NCBI RefSeq assembly: GCF_900111835.1 | Contig: NZ_FOJP01000005.1 | Span: forward strand, 224,747 to 288,746 | Source of the DNA: Metapseudomonas otitidis | GTDB taxonomy: Bacteria; Pseudomonadota; Gammaproteobacteria; Pseudomonadales; Pseudomonadaceae | Direction of reading: 5' to 3' | DNA length: 64,000 nucleotides | Part shown: one piece after another, positions 54,066 through 64,000 of the stretch | How the letters are laid out: each line of letters begins with the position of its first letter | How positions within the stretch are numbered: position 1 is the stretch's first letter | Made by a program: the position numbers and the translations under genes | The notes under the pieces: model-generated | The model's database searches: none | Seen by the model: the letters and a program-made list of their open reading frames with translations, nothing else | Told to the model about the DNA's origin: nothing

Positions 54066-56570
54066 ATGACCCGTTCCCCGTTCCGCCGCCTGGCCTTCGG
54101 CACCCTGCGCCGCCTCCTCTACCTGTGGGTGCGCTCGGAAACCATCAACCAGTCCGCCTTCACCCTCAAGCTCGACCGCAGCAAGCCCGTGCTCTACGTG
54201 CTGCAGCAACCCTCGGCCAGCGACCTGGCGGTGGTGGACCGGGAATGCACCAAGGCCGGGCTGCCGCGCCCGGTGCTGCCGGTGGCAGTGGGCGACAGCC
54301 TGGAGCCGGCCGCCTTCTTCTACCTGACCCCGGAGCCGGGCTGGTTCGGCGGGCAGGACAAGCGCGGCACCTCGCCGACCCTGGTGCGGGTGCTGGACGC
54401 CATCCAGCAGCACGCGGTGGATGACGCGCAGATCATTCCGGTGACGGTGTTCTGGGGCCAGTCCCCGGACCGCGAGACCAGCCCCTGGAAGCTGCTGTTC
54501 GCCGACAGCTGGGCCGTGACCGGGCGCCTGCGCAAGCTGGTCAGCATCCTCATCCTCGGGCGCAAGACCCGGGTGCAGTTCTCCGCCCCCATCCACCTGC
54601 GCGAGCTGATCGCCCAGGGCAAGGGCCCGGAGCGCACCCAGCGCATGGTGCAGCGCATCCTGCGGGTGCACTTCCGCAACCAGAAGACCGCCGTGATCGG
54701 CCCCGACCTCTCCCACCGCCGCAACCTGGTGAAGGGGCTGGTGCATGCGCCGCTGGTGCGCCAGGCCATCGCCGAGGAAGCCGAGCGCGAGAAGATCAGC
54801 CCGGCCAAGGCCGAGGCCCAGGCGCTGAAGTACGGCAACGAGATCGCCTCCGACTTCGCCTACACGGCGATCCGCTTCCTCGAAGTGGTGCTGAGCTGGT
54901 TCTGGAACAAGCTCTACGAGGGCATCAAGGTCAACCACATCGAGGGCGTGCAGGACATCGCCCAGGGTCACGAGGTGATCTACGTGCCCTGCCACCGCAG
55001 CCACATCGACTACCTGCTGCTGTCCTACCTGCTGTTCCGCAACGGCCTGACGCCGCCGCACATCGCCGCCGGCATCAACCTCAACATGCCGGTGATCGGC
55101 GGCCTGCTGCGCCGTGGCGGCGCCTTCTTCATGCGCCGTACCTTCAAGGGCAACCCGCTGTACACCTCGGTGTTCAACGAGTACCTGCACACCCTGTTCA
55201 GCCGCGGCTTCCCGGTGGAGTACTTCGTCGAGGGCGGGCGCTCGCGCACCGGGCGCATGCTGCACCCGAAGACCGGCATGCTCGCCATCACCCTGCGCAG
55301 CTTCCTGCGCTCCTCGCGCCTGCCCATCGTCTTCGTCCCGGTGTACATCGGCTACGAGCGCGTGCTGGAAGGCCGCACCTACCTGGGCGAGCTGCGCGGC
55401 GCGAGCAAGAAGAAGGAGTCGATCTTCGACATCTTCAAGGTCATCGGCGCCCTGAAGCTGCGTTTCGGCAGCGTCGCGGTGAACTTCGGCGAGCCGATCA
55501 AGCTGGCGGAGTTCCTCGACCAGCAGCAACCGGACTGGCGCGCCCAGGAGCTGGGACCGCAGTTCCGCCCGGCCTGGCTCAACGACACCACCAACCGCCT
55601 GGCCGTGCGCATCGCCCGCCACCTCAACGACGCGGCGGCGATCAACCCGGTCAACCTGGTGGCCCTGGCGCTGCTCTCCACCAGCCGCCTGGCACTGGAC
55701 GAACGCGCGCTGACCCGCGTCCTGGACCTGTACCTGGCCCTGCTGCGCGCGGTGCCCTACTCGCCCCACGCCACCCTGCCGGAAGGCGACGGCCAGGCGC
55801 TGATCCAGTACGTGCAGAGCATGGACCTGCTGGCCGAGCAGAAGGACGCCCTGGGCAAGATCCTCTACCTGGACGAGCAGAACGCCGTCCTGATGACCTA
55901 CTACCGCAACAACGTGCTGCACATCTTCGCCCTGCCGGGGCTGCTGGCCAGCTTCTTCCAGAGCAGCGGACGCAGCAGCCGCGAGCAGATCCTGCGCTAC
56001 ACCCGCGCCCTGTACCCCTACCTGCAGGCCGAGCTGTTCATCCGCTGGAACCTGGACGAGCTGGACGCGGTGGTGGACCAGTGGCTGGCCGCCTTCGTCG
56101 AGCAGGGGCTGCTGAAGGTGGAGAACGACGTGTACGTGCGCCCGGCGCCCAGCTCGCGGCAGTTCGTGCTGCTGACGCTGATGTCCCGCGCCATCGCCCA
56201 GACGCTGCAGCGCTTCTACATGGCCATCGCCCTGCTGCTCAATGCCGGGCAGAACCAGCTCACCGCCGAGGAGCTGGAGAACCTGTGCACCGTCATGGCC
56301 CAGCGCCTGTCGATCCTCCATGGCCTCAACGCCCCGGAGTTCTTCGACAAGACGCTGTTCCGCCACTTCATCCAGACCCTGCTGGACCAGCGCGTGCTGC
56401 GCCAGGACGAAGCCGGCAAGCTCAGCTACCACCCCGAGTTGGGCGACCTGGCCGAGGGCGCGGCCAAGCGCGTGCTCACCGCCGAGATCCGTCTCTCCAT
56501 CCGCCAGGTGGCACTGGAGCGCCAGACGGACGAAGCCCCCCAGGACGAGCCGCAGGCCGAAGCCTCCTGA
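54066..56570 (+). CDS. plsB: Glycerol-3-phosphate 1-O-acyltransferase PlsB
   Basis: An 834-residue inner-membrane acyltransferase for the first step of phospholipid synthesis, using acyl-ACP or acyl-CoA. The HX4D motif is H310-RSHI-D315. [16 protein letters not shown], and [10 protein letters not shown] before it, are the glycerol-3-phosphate binding blocks. ATG 54066 gives a full-length protein matching the E. coli enzyme (807 aa). A hairpin terminator follows. Confidence 0.96.
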   Translation: MTRSPFRRLAFGTLRRLLYLWVRSETINQSAFTLKLDRSKPVLYVLQQPSASDLAVVDRECTKAGLPRPVLPVAVGDSLEPAAFFYLTPEPGWFGGQDKRGTSPTLVRVLDAIQQHAVDDAQIIPVTVFWGQSPDRETSPWKLLFADSWAVTGRLRKLVSILILGRKTRVQFSAPIHLRELIAQGKGPERTQRMVQRILRVHFRNQKTAVIGPDLSHRRNLVKGLVHAPLVRQAIAEEAEREKISPAKAEAQALKYGNEIASDFAYTAIRFLEVVLSWFWNKLYEGIKVNHIEGVQDIAQGHEVIYVPCHRSHIDYLLLSYLLFRNGLTPPHIAAGINLNMPVIGGLLRRGGAFFMRRTFKGNPLYTSVFNEYLHTLFSRGFPVEYFVEGGRSRTGRMLHPKTGMLAITLRSFLRSSRLPIVFVPVYIGYERVLEGRTYLGELRGASKKKESIFDIFKVIGALKLRFGSVAVNFGEPIKLAEFLDQQQPDWRAQELGPQFRPAWLNDTTNRLAVRIARHLNDAAAINPVNLVALALLSTSRLALDERALTRVLDLYLALLRAVPYSPHATLPEGDGQALIQYVQSMDLLAEQKDALGKILYLDEQNAVLMTYYRNNVLHIFALPGLLASFFQSSGRSSREQILRYTRALYPYLQAELFIRWNLDELDAVVDQWLAAFVEQGLLKVENDVYVRPAPSSRQFVLLTLMSRAIAQTLQRFYMAIALLLNAGQNQLTAEELENLCTVMAQRLSILHGLNAPEFFDKTLFRHFIQTLLDQRVLRQDEAGKLSYHPELGDLAEGAAKRVLTAEIRLSIRQVALERQTDEAPQDEPQAEAS

Positions 56571-56575
56571 TCCAG

Positions 56576-56597
56576 GCGGGCGGCTTCGGCCGCCCGC
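56576..56597 (+). terminator. plsB terminator
   Basis: GCGGGCGGC / GCCGCCCGC 9-bp stem with a TTCG tetraloop and TTTCT after it. Confidence 0.8.
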
Positions 56598-56731
56598 TTT
56601 CTGCTTCGCCCACTAGAAGAAATGCCCTACAAGCCGGACAGAATCCCCCGAGGGGCTGCCTGTCCGGCCCTCAGTACCATGGCGGCTGCGCATTCGCGCG
56701 TCCTTCTGCCCTCTTCACCCAGGGAACCCCC

Positions 56732-57688
56732 ATGCTGCTGAGAACCATCACCGTCGAGAACGGCCAGCGGGAGGCGTTCAACGCCGCCGTGCTGTGCAGC
56801 CTCGCCATCCCCGAGATCGAAGCCAACGTCCTCGTCTACACCCTCAATGAAGCCGGGCCCCAGGGCACGTCCTGGGTCTACCTCGCAGCCCTGGCGCCCC
56901 TGGCCGAGGGGGGATACCAGTTGAGCAGCCTGGACGAGCGCGCCTGCCAGGTCGCCCGCCGGGCGTTGCGCCAGATCATCGAGGGCGCACGCGGGAATCG
57001 CGATGCGGCCACCGCCTTCCACTTCATCCGCATCGAACGCCTGGGCCCACCCCTCACCCCGCACCCCACCTGCATGGAACAGCACCACCCGCTGACCCTC
57101 GGTCCCGGCGCCATCCAGACACTGCTGGCCTGCCGCAGCAGCGACAACATCGGCGCGCCCTTCTACTCGACCCATCCGCTGCCCTACCAGCCCTACGAAT
57201 CCCCCCTGCACGACTCGCCAGTGGCGACGGTGGATCCCCGGCAGGCAGCAGACGCGCCCGAGCCCCCAGCCCCGGTGCCCCACAACGCCAGCCGCAGCGA
57301 ACAGATGCTCAGGGAGGTGCAGGCCACCCTCAACACCCTGGTGGAGATGGCCGGCGTGTTCACCCGCCGCCAGCCGGACAGCAGCCCCCTGCAGCCAGAC
57401 CCGGGACTGGCCGAGCGCGAGCGCGAGCTGCAGGCGCAGGAAGCCCGCCTGCAGGCATTGGAGGCCCAGCTCCAGGCGCGCCAGGACGAACAGGAGCAGC
57501 GCCGCACGCGTCTGGCCGAGCACGAAGCCGCCCTTGATCGTCGCGCTGCGGAGCTGGATGTGCAGATCGAGAAGCTGGTGGCCGCCAAGGAGCGCCTCCG
57601 CCGGCTGATGCGCACCGTCAACGAGAACGTCCACGTGAACAACACGCTGGGCGCCATCGGCAAGGCCCTGCCGGTGGTCGATGATTGA
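56732..57688 (+). CDS. Orphan protein with C-terminal coiled coil
   Basis: A 318-residue protein I do not recognise. Residues 1-110 look globular (TITVENGQREAFNAAVLC...). A Pro/His-rich linker (about 110-190) includes THPLPYQPYESP. From about 190 a heptad-rich coiled coil runs to the end (ELQAQEARLQALEAQLQARQ...EKLVAAKERLRRLMRTVNEN). There is no signal peptide. AGGGAACCCCC precedes ATG 56732. It could be an assembly or scaffolding factor, but nothing proves this. Confidence 0.65.
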   Translation: MLLRTITVENGQREAFNAAVLCSLAIPEIEANVLVYTLNEAGPQGTSWVYLAALAPLAEGGYQLSSLDERACQVARRALRQIIEGARGNRDAATAFHFIRIERLGPPLTPHPTCMEQHHPLTLGPGAIQTLLACRSSDNIGAPFYSTHPLPYQPYESPLHDSPVATVDPRQAADAPEPPAPVPHNASRSEQMLREVQATLNTLVEMAGVFTRRQPDSSPLQPDPGLAERERELQAQEARLQALEAQLQARQDEQEQRRTRLAEHEAALDRRAAELDVQIEKLVAAKERLRRLMRTVNENVHVNNTLGAIGKALPVVDD

Positions 57689-57760
57689 ACCGGCGATGCC
57701 CGCCAGCCCGGTCTGCCCCGACGCTCTATAGTGTGTGGGGTCCAATCACGGAATGTACTC

Positions 57761-58162
57761 ATGAAAAGAACCCTGCCCCTGCTCTTCGCCAGCCTGCTGC
57801 TCGGCGCCTGCACCACCCCGCAAACGGCCTCGATGGCCCAGCTCGAAGGCGAGGTGTACTACCTGCAGCGCATGGCCCTGCCGCCGGATGCAACCCTGCG
57901 GGTCACCCTGGTGGACGTCTCGCTGGCGGATGCCCCCGCCCGCGAACTGGCTCACCAGCAGGGCCGCATCGAGGGCCAGGTGCCCCTGGCCTTCCAGCTC
58001 AGCTACGACCCGGCCAACCTGCAGAGCGGCCACCAGTACGCCGTGGCGGCGCGCATCGAGCTCGACGGCAAGCTGATGTTCATCAGCAGCGAACGCCACT
58101 CGGTTAAACTCGACGGCACCGATCCACAGCCCCTGCGCATCCGGGTCGACCCGGTTCGCTGA
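57761..58162 (+). CDS. YbaY-family lipoprotein
   Basis: A 133-residue lipoprotein (lipobox LLLGAC) of the YbaY family: GEVYYLQRMALPPDATLRVTLVDVSLAD is the typical strand pattern. The family's function is unknown beyond the cell envelope. ATG 57761 is used because the signal peptide begins there; a start at 57731 would add a non-hydrophobic stretch. Confidence 0.88.
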   Translation: MKRTLPLLFASLLLGACTTPQTASMAQLEGEVYYLQRMALPPDATLRVTLVDVSLADAPARELAHQQGRIEGQVPLAFQLSYDPANLQSGHQYAVAARIELDGKLMFISSERHSVKLDGTDPQPLRIRVDPVR

Positions 58163-58192
58163 TCCGAACTCCACCAGCCCAAGGAAGCCCTC

Positions 58193-58870
58193 ATGTTCCG
58201 ACTCACTGCCCTGGTCGCCGGCCTGGCCCTCTCCGTCAACGCCTTCGCCCTCTCCCTCAGCGACCTCAGCCAGCAGGACGCCGCCGGTGGCCTGAAGGAT
58301 GCCCTCACCCAAGGCGCCAAGGTCGCCGTGCAGCAGCTCGGCAAGCCGGGCGGCTTCAGCAACAACCCCGAGGTGCGCATCGAACTGCCCGGCAAGCTGG
58401 GCAAGGCCGCCAAGACCATGAAGATGATGGGCATGGGCGACCAGGTGGAGCAGCTGGAAACCAGCATGAACAAGGCCGCCGAGGCCGCCGTGCCGCAGGC
58501 CCAGGCCCTGCTGGTGGACGCGGTGAAGAAGATGACCGTGCAGGACGCCAAGGGCATCCTCACCGGCCCGCAGGACTCCGCCACCCAGTACCTGAACAAG
58601 ACCAGCCGCGAGCAGCTGCGTGCCAAGTTCCTGCCCATCGTGAAGAAGGCCACCGACCAGGTCGGCCTGGCGCAGCAGTACAACAGCTTCGCCGGCCAGG
58701 CCGCGAGCTTCGGCGTGGTGGACGCCAAGAGCGCCAACATCGAGAGCTACGTGACCGAAGAGGCGCTGGATGGCCTGTTCAAGATGATCGCCGAGCAGGA
58801 GGCGAGCATCCGCCAGAACCCGGCCGGTGCCGCCACCAGCCTGGCGAAGAAGGTGTTCGGCGTGCTCTGA
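58193..58870 (+). CDS. DUF4197-domain periplasmic protein
   Basis: A 225-residue protein with a signal peptide (about 1-19, LALSVNAFA) and a largely helical DUF4197 domain: GGLKDALTQGAKVAVQQLGKPGGFSNNPEVRIELPGKL. It is found in many gammaproteobacteria without known function. It lies 30 bp behind the YbaY-type gene and before a strong terminator, so the two form an operon. Confidence 0.88.
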   Translation: MFRLTALVAGLALSVNAFALSLSDLSQQDAAGGLKDALTQGAKVAVQQLGKPGGFSNNPEVRIELPGKLGKAAKTMKMMGMGDQVEQLETSMNKAAEAAVPQAQALLVDAVKKMTVQDAKGILTGPQDSATQYLNKTSREQLRAKFLPIVKKATDQVGLAQQYNSFAGQAASFGVVDAKSANIESYVTEEALDGLFKMIAEQEASIRQNPAGAATSLAKKVFGVL

Positions 58871-58886
58871 GCCCGCCCGCGCCAAG

Positions 58887-58914
58887 AAAAAGCCCGGCAT
58901 CTGCCGGGCTTTTT
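58887..58914. terminator. Bidirectional terminator between DUF4197 gene and gloA
   Basis: AAAAAGCCCGGCA / TGCCGGGCTTTTT 13-bp stem with a TC loop between converging genes. Confidence 0.92.
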
Positions 58915-58916
58915 TG

Positions 58917-59309
58917 TCAGTCGTTGCGCGAAGGCGACAGCAACTCGATCTTGTAGCCGTCCGGGTCCTCGACGAAGGCCAGGATGCTGGTGCCGTGCTT
59001 CATCGGCCCCGGCTCGCGGGTGACCTTGCCGCCACGGGCGCGGATGTCTTCGCAGGCCTTGTAGACGTCCGCCACTTCCAGGGCGATGTGGCCGTAGCCG
59101 GTGCCCAGCTCGTATTTGTCCACGCCCCAGTTGTGGGTCAGCTCGATCACGCTGTTGTGGGCCTCGTCGCCGTAGCCGACGAACGCCAGGGTGAACTGGC
59201 CGTCCGGGTAGTCCTTGCGACGCAGCAGGGTCATGCCCAGGACTTCGGTGTAGAAGGCGATGGATTTGTCCAGATCGCCGACGCGCAGCATGGTATGCAG
59301 CAGTCTCAT
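58917..59309 (-). CDS. gloA: Lactoylglutathione lyase (glyoxalase I)
   Basis: A 130-residue VOC-fold enzyme that isomerises the methylglyoxal-glutathione hemithioacetal. Metal ligands match the E. coli positions: H5, E56, H74 and E122. ATG 59309 fits the family start [10 protein letters not shown]. Its 3' end touches the terminator shared with the DUF4197 gene. Confidence 0.97.
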   Translation of the reverse strand: MRLLHTMLRVGDLDKSIAFYTEVLGMTLLRRKDYPDGQFTLAFVGYGDEAHNSVIELTHNWGVDKYELGTGYGHIALEVADVYKACEDIRARGGKVTREPGPMKHGTSILAFVEDPDGYKIELLSPSRND

Positions 59310-59351
59310 CAGGGATTCCTCTTGGTTGCCCGATCAGGGCTCATAAAAGCA

Positions 59352-59376
59352 GAACCCCGGCTCGTGGCCGGGGTTC
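59352..59376 (-). terminator. argG terminator
   Basis: GAACCCCGGC / GCCGGGGTTC 10-bp stem with a TCGTG loop, followed on the minus strand by TGCTTTTATG. Confidence 0.8.
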
Positions 59377-59401
59377 CTTTTGGCACGGGGCGTTCAGCTT
59401 A

Positions 59402-60619
59402 TCAGAACAGCTTGCGGCCCTTGCCGGCGGCGATGCGCATGCGCAGGGCGTTGAGCTTGATGAAGCCCGCCGCGTCCGCCTGGTTGTACGCGCCGCCATC
59501 TTCTTCGAAGGTGGCGATGTTAGCGTCGAACAGCGAGTCGTCGGACTTGCGGCCCACGACGATGACGTTGCCCTTGTACAGCTTCAGGCGTACCACGCCA
59601 TTCACGTTGGCCTGGGAGGCGTCGATCATCTGCTGCAGCATCAGGCGCTCGGGGCTCCACCAGTAGCCGGTGTAGATGAGGCTGGCGTACTTGGGCATCA
59701 GCTCGTCTTTCAGGTGGGCCACTTCGCGGTCCAGGGTGATGGACTCGATGGCGCGGTGGGCCTTGAGCATGATGGTGCCGCCGGGGGTCTCGTAGCAGCC
59801 GCGGGACTTCATGCCGACGTAGCGGTTCTCGACGATGTCGAGGCGGCCGATGCCGTTCTCGCCACCGATGCGGTTCAGCTCGGTCAGCACCTGGGCCGGG
59901 GTCATGTCCTTGCCGTCGATGGCGACGATGTCACCGGCGCGGTAGGTCAGCTCGATGTAGGTCGGGGTGTTCGGTGCAGCTTCCGGGGACTTGGTCCAGC
60001 GCCACATGTCCTCTTCGTGCTCGGTCCAGGTGTCTTCCAGCACGCCGCCCTCATAGGAGATGTGCAGCAGGTTGGCGTCCATGGAGTACGGGGACTTCTT
60101 CTTGCCGTGGCGCTCGATCGGGATGCCGTGCTTCTCGGCGTAGTCCATCAGCTTCTCGCGGGACAGCAGGTCCCACTCGCGCCAGGGGGCGATGACCTTG
60201 ACGCCCGGCTTCAGCGCGTAGGCGCCCAGCTCGAAGCGGACCTGATCGTTGCCCTTGCCGGTGGCACCGTGGGAGATGGCGTCGGCGCCGGTCTCGTTGG
60301 CGATCTCGATCAGGCGCTTGGCGATCAGCGGGCGGGCGATGGAGGTGCCCAGCAGGTACTCGCCTTCGTAGATGGTGTTGGCGCGGAACATCGGGAACAC
60401 GAAGTCGCGGACGAACTCTTCGCGCAGGTCATCGATGTAGATTTCCTTGACGCCCATGGCCTGGGCCTTGGCACGGGCCGGCTCGACCTCCTCGCCCTGG
60501 CCGAGGTCGGCGGTGAAGGTCACCACTTCGCAGTTATAGGTATCTTGCAGCCACTTCAGGATCACCGAGGTGTCCAGGCCACCGGAATAAGCCAGGACAA
60601 CCTTCTTCACGTCCGCCAT
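59402..60619 (-). CDS. argG: Argininosuccinate synthase
   Basis: A 405-residue enzyme joining citrulline and aspartate with ATP. The PP-loop is [12 protein letters not shown] (near the N-terminus). [16 protein letters not shown] and [21 protein letters not shown] are signature stretches. ATG 60619 is conserved. It is a single gene between gloA and motY. Confidence 0.97.
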   Translation of the reverse strand: MADVKKVVLAYSGGLDTSVILKWLQDTYNCEVVTFTADLGQGEEVEPARAKAQAMGVKEIYIDDLREEFVRDFVFPMFRANTIYEGEYLLGTSIARPLIAKRLIEIANETGADAISHGATGKGNDQVRFELGAYALKPGVKVIAPWREWDLLSREKLMDYAEKHGIPIERHGKKKSPYSMDANLLHISYEGGVLEDTWTEHEEDMWRWTKSPEAAPNTPTYIELTYRAGDIVAIDGKDMTPAQVLTELNRIGGENGIGRLDIVENRYVGMKSRGCYETPGGTIMLKAHRAIESITLDREVAHLKDELMPKYASLIYTGYWWSPERLMLQQMIDASQANVNGVVRLKLYKGNVIVVGRKSDDSLFDANIATFEEDGGAYNQADAAGFIKLNALRMRIAAGKGRKLF

Positions 60620-60737
60620 GCCATCAACTCCACGGGGTTGTACGAAAACCGGGGATTCTACTGACCCTGGCGGCCAAATTACAGTGGCGCGACAGGCAAT
60701 GACGACCAGGCGACAGATTCTTTCGATCCGGCGCCGC

Positions 60738-61727
60738 TCAGGAGGCGGACGCCGGCTTGGCAGGCGCCGGGCTGGCGGTCGGGGGCACGGCAGGCGCCGT
60801 GGAGGGTGCGGCAGGGGCCGCCGCCGGTGCCGGCTCGGTGGCCGGTGCGGCGGCTGGGTTTTCCGCCGGGGGGGCCTCCGGCTCCTTGGACAGGGCCACG
60901 GCGACCCGGCGGTTCTTCGCCCGGTTGGCCTCGTTGGTGTTGGGCACCAGCGGATAGCGCTCGCCGTGGAAGCGCATCACCATCTGCGACTCCGGCACGC
61001 CGTTAGCCTTGAAGTAGTCGAACACCGCCAGCGCCCGGCGCCGCGACAGGTCACGGTTGGTCAGGCGGTTGCCGGCGTTGTCGGAGTGGCCGTCGATCTC
61101 GATGTGGTTCACCGCCGGGTCGGCCTTCATGTAGTCGAGGACGATCTCCAGCTTGGCGCGGGCCATCGGGTCCAACGCCACGCCGCCGCCGGGAAAGCCC
61201 AGCTCCAGCTTCTTCACCTGATCGAAGTTCACCGGCAGCAGCTTGGCGGTGCAGGCCAGGTAGTCGTTGTAGGCCTTGTTGAAATGCACCGGCAGCAGGC
61301 GCACCTCCAGGGCATCCCCGCCCTGCTGGGTGCGATGGCGCACCAGCGGGCTGCGCCCTTCCAGCAGACCGGTGAGCAGGCGCCCGCCCTGCAGCTGGTT
61401 GCTGTTGAACGGCACTTCGCCGTTGCCCACCGCCACGGCACCGAGGTTGATGTCGCCGCGCCCGGGCTGCCAGGGCGCCGCCGCTGCCAGCAGGGTCGCC
61501 TGACCGCCGCCCATCCAGCGCTCGTTGGGCTTGAGGCGGAAGGTGACCTGCTCGCCGGCACGGCGGACGAACTCGCCGCTGCCGAAGTCGGTGATCGGCT
61601 GCGACAGGCGGCACTCGAACTTGTCCCCTTCTACCTTCCACTCCACCTTCTCCAGGCGGGTCTGGAAGGTGATAGCCATGGCCGGCAGGGCAATGAGGCT
61701 GAGCAGGGCGATGGGAAAAGCGCGCAC
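60738..61727 (-). CDS. motY: Flagellar stator-associated protein MotY
   Basis: A 329-residue periplasmic protein with a signal peptide ([11 protein letters not shown]). The N-terminal MotY domain ([25 protein letters not shown]) binds the flagellar basal body. The C-terminal OmpA-like domain ([25 protein letters not shown]) binds peptidoglycan. A Pro/Ala-rich tail of about 45 residues (from 285) ends the protein and is longer than usual. The neighbours argG and pyrC match the known Pseudomonas motY locus. Confidence 0.93.
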   Translation of the reverse strand: MRAFPIALLSLIALPAMAITFQTRLEKVEWKVEGDKFECRLSQPITDFGSGEFVRRAGEQVTFRLKPNERWMGGGQATLLAAAAPWQPGRGDINLGAVAVGNGEVPFNSNQLQGGRLLTGLLEGRSPLVRHRTQQGGDALEVRLLPVHFNKAYNDYLACTAKLLPVNFDQVKKLELGFPGGGVALDPMARAKLEIVLDYMKADPAVNHIEIDGHSDNAGNRLTNRDLSRRRALAVFDYFKANGVPESQMVMRFHGERYPLVPNTNEANRAKNRRVAVALSKEPEAPPAENPAAAPATEPAPAAAPAAPSTAPAVPPTASPAPAKPASAS

Positions 61728-61888
61728 GGCTGGCTCCGGGGAAAGACGTCAGGTTCACAAGGGCTATCGGTGCGAAGGCGGAAAACTTAAGCGCCGTTCG
61801 GCGCCCCCGGGCCCGACGCGCCGCCCGTGCCCCGGCCGGGCTTTTCCGGTAGCATGCACGCCGAGTTTCACCCGCCTGGAATCCCCCC

Positions 61889-62935
61889 ATGTCCGACCGC
61901 CTGACCCTGCTGCGTCCCGACGACTGGCACATCCACCTGCGTGATGGCGCCGTGCTGGCCCACACCGTGGCCGATGCCGCGCGCACCTTCGGCCGCGCCA
62001 TCATCATGCCCAACCTGGTGCCCCCGGTGCGCAACGCCGAGGAAGCCGACGCCTACCGCCAGCGCATCCTCGCCGCCCGTCCGGCCGGCAGCGGGTTCGA
62101 ACCGCTGATGGTGCTGTACCTCACCGACCGCACCCGCCCCGAGGACATCCGCGCCGCCAAGGCCAGCGGCTTCGTCCACGCCGCCAAGCTCTACCCGGCA
62201 GGCGCCACCACCAACTCCGATTCAGGGGTGACGCGCATCGACGCCATCTTCCCGGTGCTGGAAGCCATGGCCGAAGTCGGCATGCTGCTGCTGGTGCACG
62301 GCGAAGTGACCCGCAGCGAGATCGACGTGTTCGACCGCGAGAAGGCCTTCATCGACGAGCACCTGGTGCGCGTCGTCGAGCGCTTCCCCACCCTGAAGGT
62401 GGTGTTCGAGCACATCACCACCGGTGACGCTGTGCAGTTCGTGCGCTCGGCCTCCAGCAACGTGGGCGCCACCATCACCGCCCACCACCTGCTGTACAAC
62501 CGCAACCACATGCTGGTGGGCGGCATCCGCCCGCACTTCTATTGCCTGCCGATCCTCAAGCGCAACGTGCACCAGGAAGCCCTGCTGGACGCCGCCACCA
62601 GCGGCAGCCCGCAATTCTTCCTCGGCACCGACTCCGCGCCCCACGCCCAGCACGCCAAGGAAGCCGCCTGCGGCTGCGCCGGCTGCTACACCGCGTACGC
62701 GGCCATCGAGCTGTACGCCGAGGCCTTCGAGCAGCGCAATGCCCTGGACAAGCTGGAAGCCTTCGCCAGCCACCACGGCCCAGACTTCTACGGCCTGCCG
62801 CGCAACACCGACACCATCACCCTGGTACGCGAGGACTGGACCGCTCCGGCCACCCTGCCCCTGGGCGAGAACAGCGTGGTGCCCCTGCGCGCGGGCGAAA
62901 CCCTGCGTTGGCGACTGCTGGAGGGCCAGGCGTGA
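61889..62935 (+). CDS. pyrC: Dihydroorotase
   Basis: A 348-residue amidohydrolase of pyrimidine synthesis. HIH metal motif: H14 and H16 in [11 protein letters not shown]100 in [10 protein letters not shown] is the likely carboxylated lysine bridging both zinc ions. FLGTDSAPH supplies the catalytic Asp. It is divergent from motY. Its stop overlaps the rnt start (GTGA). Confidence 0.96.
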   Translation: MSDRLTLLRPDDWHIHLRDGAVLAHTVADAARTFGRAIIMPNLVPPVRNAEEADAYRQRILAARPAGSGFEPLMVLYLTDRTRPEDIRAAKASGFVHAAKLYPAGATTNSDSGVTRIDAIFPVLEAMAEVGMLLLVHGEVTRSEIDVFDREKAFIDEHLVRVVERFPTLKVVFEHITTGDAVQFVRSASSNVGATITAHHLLYNRNHMLVGGIRPHFYCLPILKRNVHQEALLDAATSGSPQFFLGTDSAPHAQHAKEAACGCAGCYTAYAAIELYAEAFEQRNALDKLEAFASHHGPDFYGLPRNTDTITLVREDWTAPATLPLGENSVVPLRAGETLRWRLLEGQA

Positions 62936-63600
62936 GCGAGGAATTCTTCGACGACGAACTCGACGGCAGCCTGCCGTCCGGCCCGCGCCACCCGATGGCG
63001 GCACGCTTCCGTGGCTACCTGCCGGTGGTGGTGGACGTGGAGACCGGTGGTTTCAACTGCGCCACCGACGCCCTGCTGGAGATCGCCGCCACCACCATCT
63101 CGATGGATGAAGGCGGCTTCCTCTACCCGGACCACACGCACTTCTTCCGGGTCGAGCCCTTCGAGGGCGCCAACATCGAACAGGCTGCCCTGGAGTTCAC
63201 CGGGATCAAGCTGGACCACCCGCTGCGCATGGCCGTGACCGAGGAACATGCCCTGGGCGAGATATTCCGGGGCCTGCGCAAGTCCATCAAGGCACATGGC
63301 TGCAAGCGCGCCATCCTCGTGGGGCACAACAGCAGCTTCGACCTGGGCTTCCTGAATGCCGCCGTGAACCGCACCGGCATCAAGCGCAACCCCTTCCACC
63401 CCTTCTCCAGCTTCGACACCGCCACCCTGGCGGGCCTGGCCTACGGCCAGACGGTGCTGGCCAAGGCCTGCCAGGCCGCCGGCATCGAATTCGATGGCCG
63501 CGAGGCACACTCGGCACGCTACGACACCGAGAAGACGGCCGAGCTGTTCTGCGGCATCGTCAACCGCTGGAAGGAAATGGGCGGCTGGATCGACGACTGA
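62932..63600 (+). CDS. rnt: Ribonuclease T
   Basis: A 222-residue DEDDh exoribonuclease for tRNA and 5S/23S rRNA 3' end maturation. ExoI is VDVETGGFN (D and E), ExoII is [10 protein letters not shown], and ExoIII is [17 protein letters not shown] 62932 overlaps the pyrC stop and is fixed by that coupling. A terminator follows. Confidence 0.96.
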   Translation: MSEEFFDDELDGSLPSGPRHPMAARFRGYLPVVVDVETGGFNCATDALLEIAATTISMDEGGFLYPDHTHFFRVEPFEGANIEQAALEFTGIKLDHPLRMAVTEEHALGEIFRGLRKSIKAHGCKRAILVGHNSSFDLGFLNAAVNRTGIKRNPFHPFSSFDTATLAGLAYGQTVLAKACQAAGIEFDGREAHSARYDTEKTAELFCGIVNRWKEMGGWIDD

Positions 63601-63613
63601 TCCCACCGCCACG

Positions 63614-63650
63614 AAAAAGGCCGCCCGTACCTGGTACGCGCGGCCTTTTT
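63614..63650. terminator. rnt terminator
   Basis: AAAAAGGCCGC / GCGGCCTTTTT 11-bp stem; its loop contains CGTAC-CTG-GTACG. Usable on both strands. Confidence 0.9.
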
Positions 63651-63658
63651 CATGACGT

Positions 63659-64000
63659 TGTCCCGTCCTGAATAAGGTTTACACCTTCGCCCTTATTTCA
63701 GGAGAACCCCGATGGCAGAAGGTATCCGTCGCAGTCAGCGTGATTACACGCAGGCTTTTAAACTGGCAGTGGTCGATCAAGTCGAAAAAGGCGAAATGAG
63801 CTACAAGGAGGCTCAGGCTCGCTACGGCATCCAGGGCCGTTCGACGGTGCTGGTGTGGTTACGCAAGCATGGTCGGCAGGACTGGAGTCAAGGAGCCTCC
63901 ATTCGATCCGCCAGGAGCAAGCCGATGTCCGAACCCAACCTGCCACTGACGCCGGAGCAGCGCATCAAGGAGCTGGAGCAGCAGCTGGAAGTCATGAGCC
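63659..64000 (+). mobile_element. Left end of an IS3-family-like insertion sequence
   Basis: The likely left end begins TGTCCCGTCCTGAATAAGG. Inside it CTGAATAAGG pairs with CCTTATTTCAG (to 63701). A transposase OrfA follows. Base composition is less GC-rich than the neighbouring genes. The right end is beyond the window, so completeness and target duplication are unknown. Confidence 0.75.
63712..64000 (+). CDS. IS3-family transposase OrfA (partial)
   Basis: At least 96 residues: an N-terminal helix-turn-helix of the OrfA kind (DYTQAFKLAVVDQVEKGEMS, then ARYGIQGRSTVLVWLRKHG) is followed by a leucine-zipper-like helix (LTPEQRIKELEQQLEV). The frame is open at the window end. AGGAGAACCCCG gives the ribosome site for ATG 63712. 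OrfB would follow outside the window, expected by -1 frameshifting. Confidence 0.88.
   Translation, partial: MAEGIRRSQRDYTQAFKLAVVDQVEKGEMSYKEAQARYGIQGRSTVLVWLRKHGRQDWSQGASIRSARSKPMSEPNLPLTPEQRIKELEQQLEVMS

Noticed and set aside
53967..56432. 821-codon minus-strand frame opposite plsB
   Set aside because: plsB has HX4D and other acyltransferase motifs. The antisense product is low-complexity.
1..64000. CRISPR arrays, tRNA and rRNA genes, prophage
   Set aside because: No spaced direct repeats, no cloverleaf or GTTCRANTC-type motif, no rRNA signature and no phage structural genes were seen on reading.

Overview
The window is a GC-rich (roughly two-thirds GC) chromosomal segment of a Pseudomonas species. 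Gene content and local order match the Pseudomonas aeruginosa lineage as I know it: dinG next to OmpA-like lipoproteins and quiP, an nrtR/nadD2/pncA/pncB/nadE cluster, apbC divergent from metG, rnf genes before nth, a Gld-like ABC operon divergent from plsB, and gloA-argG-motY-pyrC-rnt. The species cannot be named from the sequence alone. I see no rRNA, tRNA, CRISPR array or prophage. The only insertion sequence is at the right edge.

Layout. 1-15127: a truncated GH50-like secreted glycosidase; the DinG helicase behind a LexA-like box; a CopD-like membrane protein; a collagen-like secreted protein; two OmpA/thrombospondin-3 lipoproteins; two SEC-C zinc-motif proteins; a LEA14-type lipoprotein; a glutathione transferase; and the AHL acylase QuiP. 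15398-22547: a sterol-desaturase-like membrane protein and a complete, translationally coupled ligase-associated DNA-repair operon (exonuclease, ATP-dependent ligase, helicase, PdeM). 22548-23150: a gene-free stretch with a multi-hairpin repeat. 23151-28372: TrhO, a DsbA-like protein, an ABC exporter and AroP.

28412-32617 is an NAD-recycling locus: the NrtR repressor and nadD2 on one strand, pncA-pncB-nadE on the other, with a palindromic operator candidate between the divergent arms. A 140-bp MITE-like element between nadD2 and nrtR supplies the nadD2 stop codon. 32696-40285 holds a small Pro/Gly-rich protein, a secreted protein, a response regulator with a hybrid 7TM sensor kinase, dcd, two conserved unknowns (one resembling half of MreB) and apbC.

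40432-48533: metG, a DUF4349 lipoprotein, an unusual rnfA-B-D-G-E cluster with no rnfC, nth and a small PA3496-type protein. The Rnf proteins also lack most cysteines that normally hold the intramembrane iron-sulfur cluster, and RnfB carries a long four-repeat helical tail. This is the most unusual system in the window. 48818-64000: a cold-shock protein with a long leader, a four-gene Gld-type ABC operon, plsB, an orphan coiled-coil protein, YbaY and DUF4197 proteins, gloA, argG, motY, pyrC, rnt, and the left end of an IS3-family element cut by the window edge.
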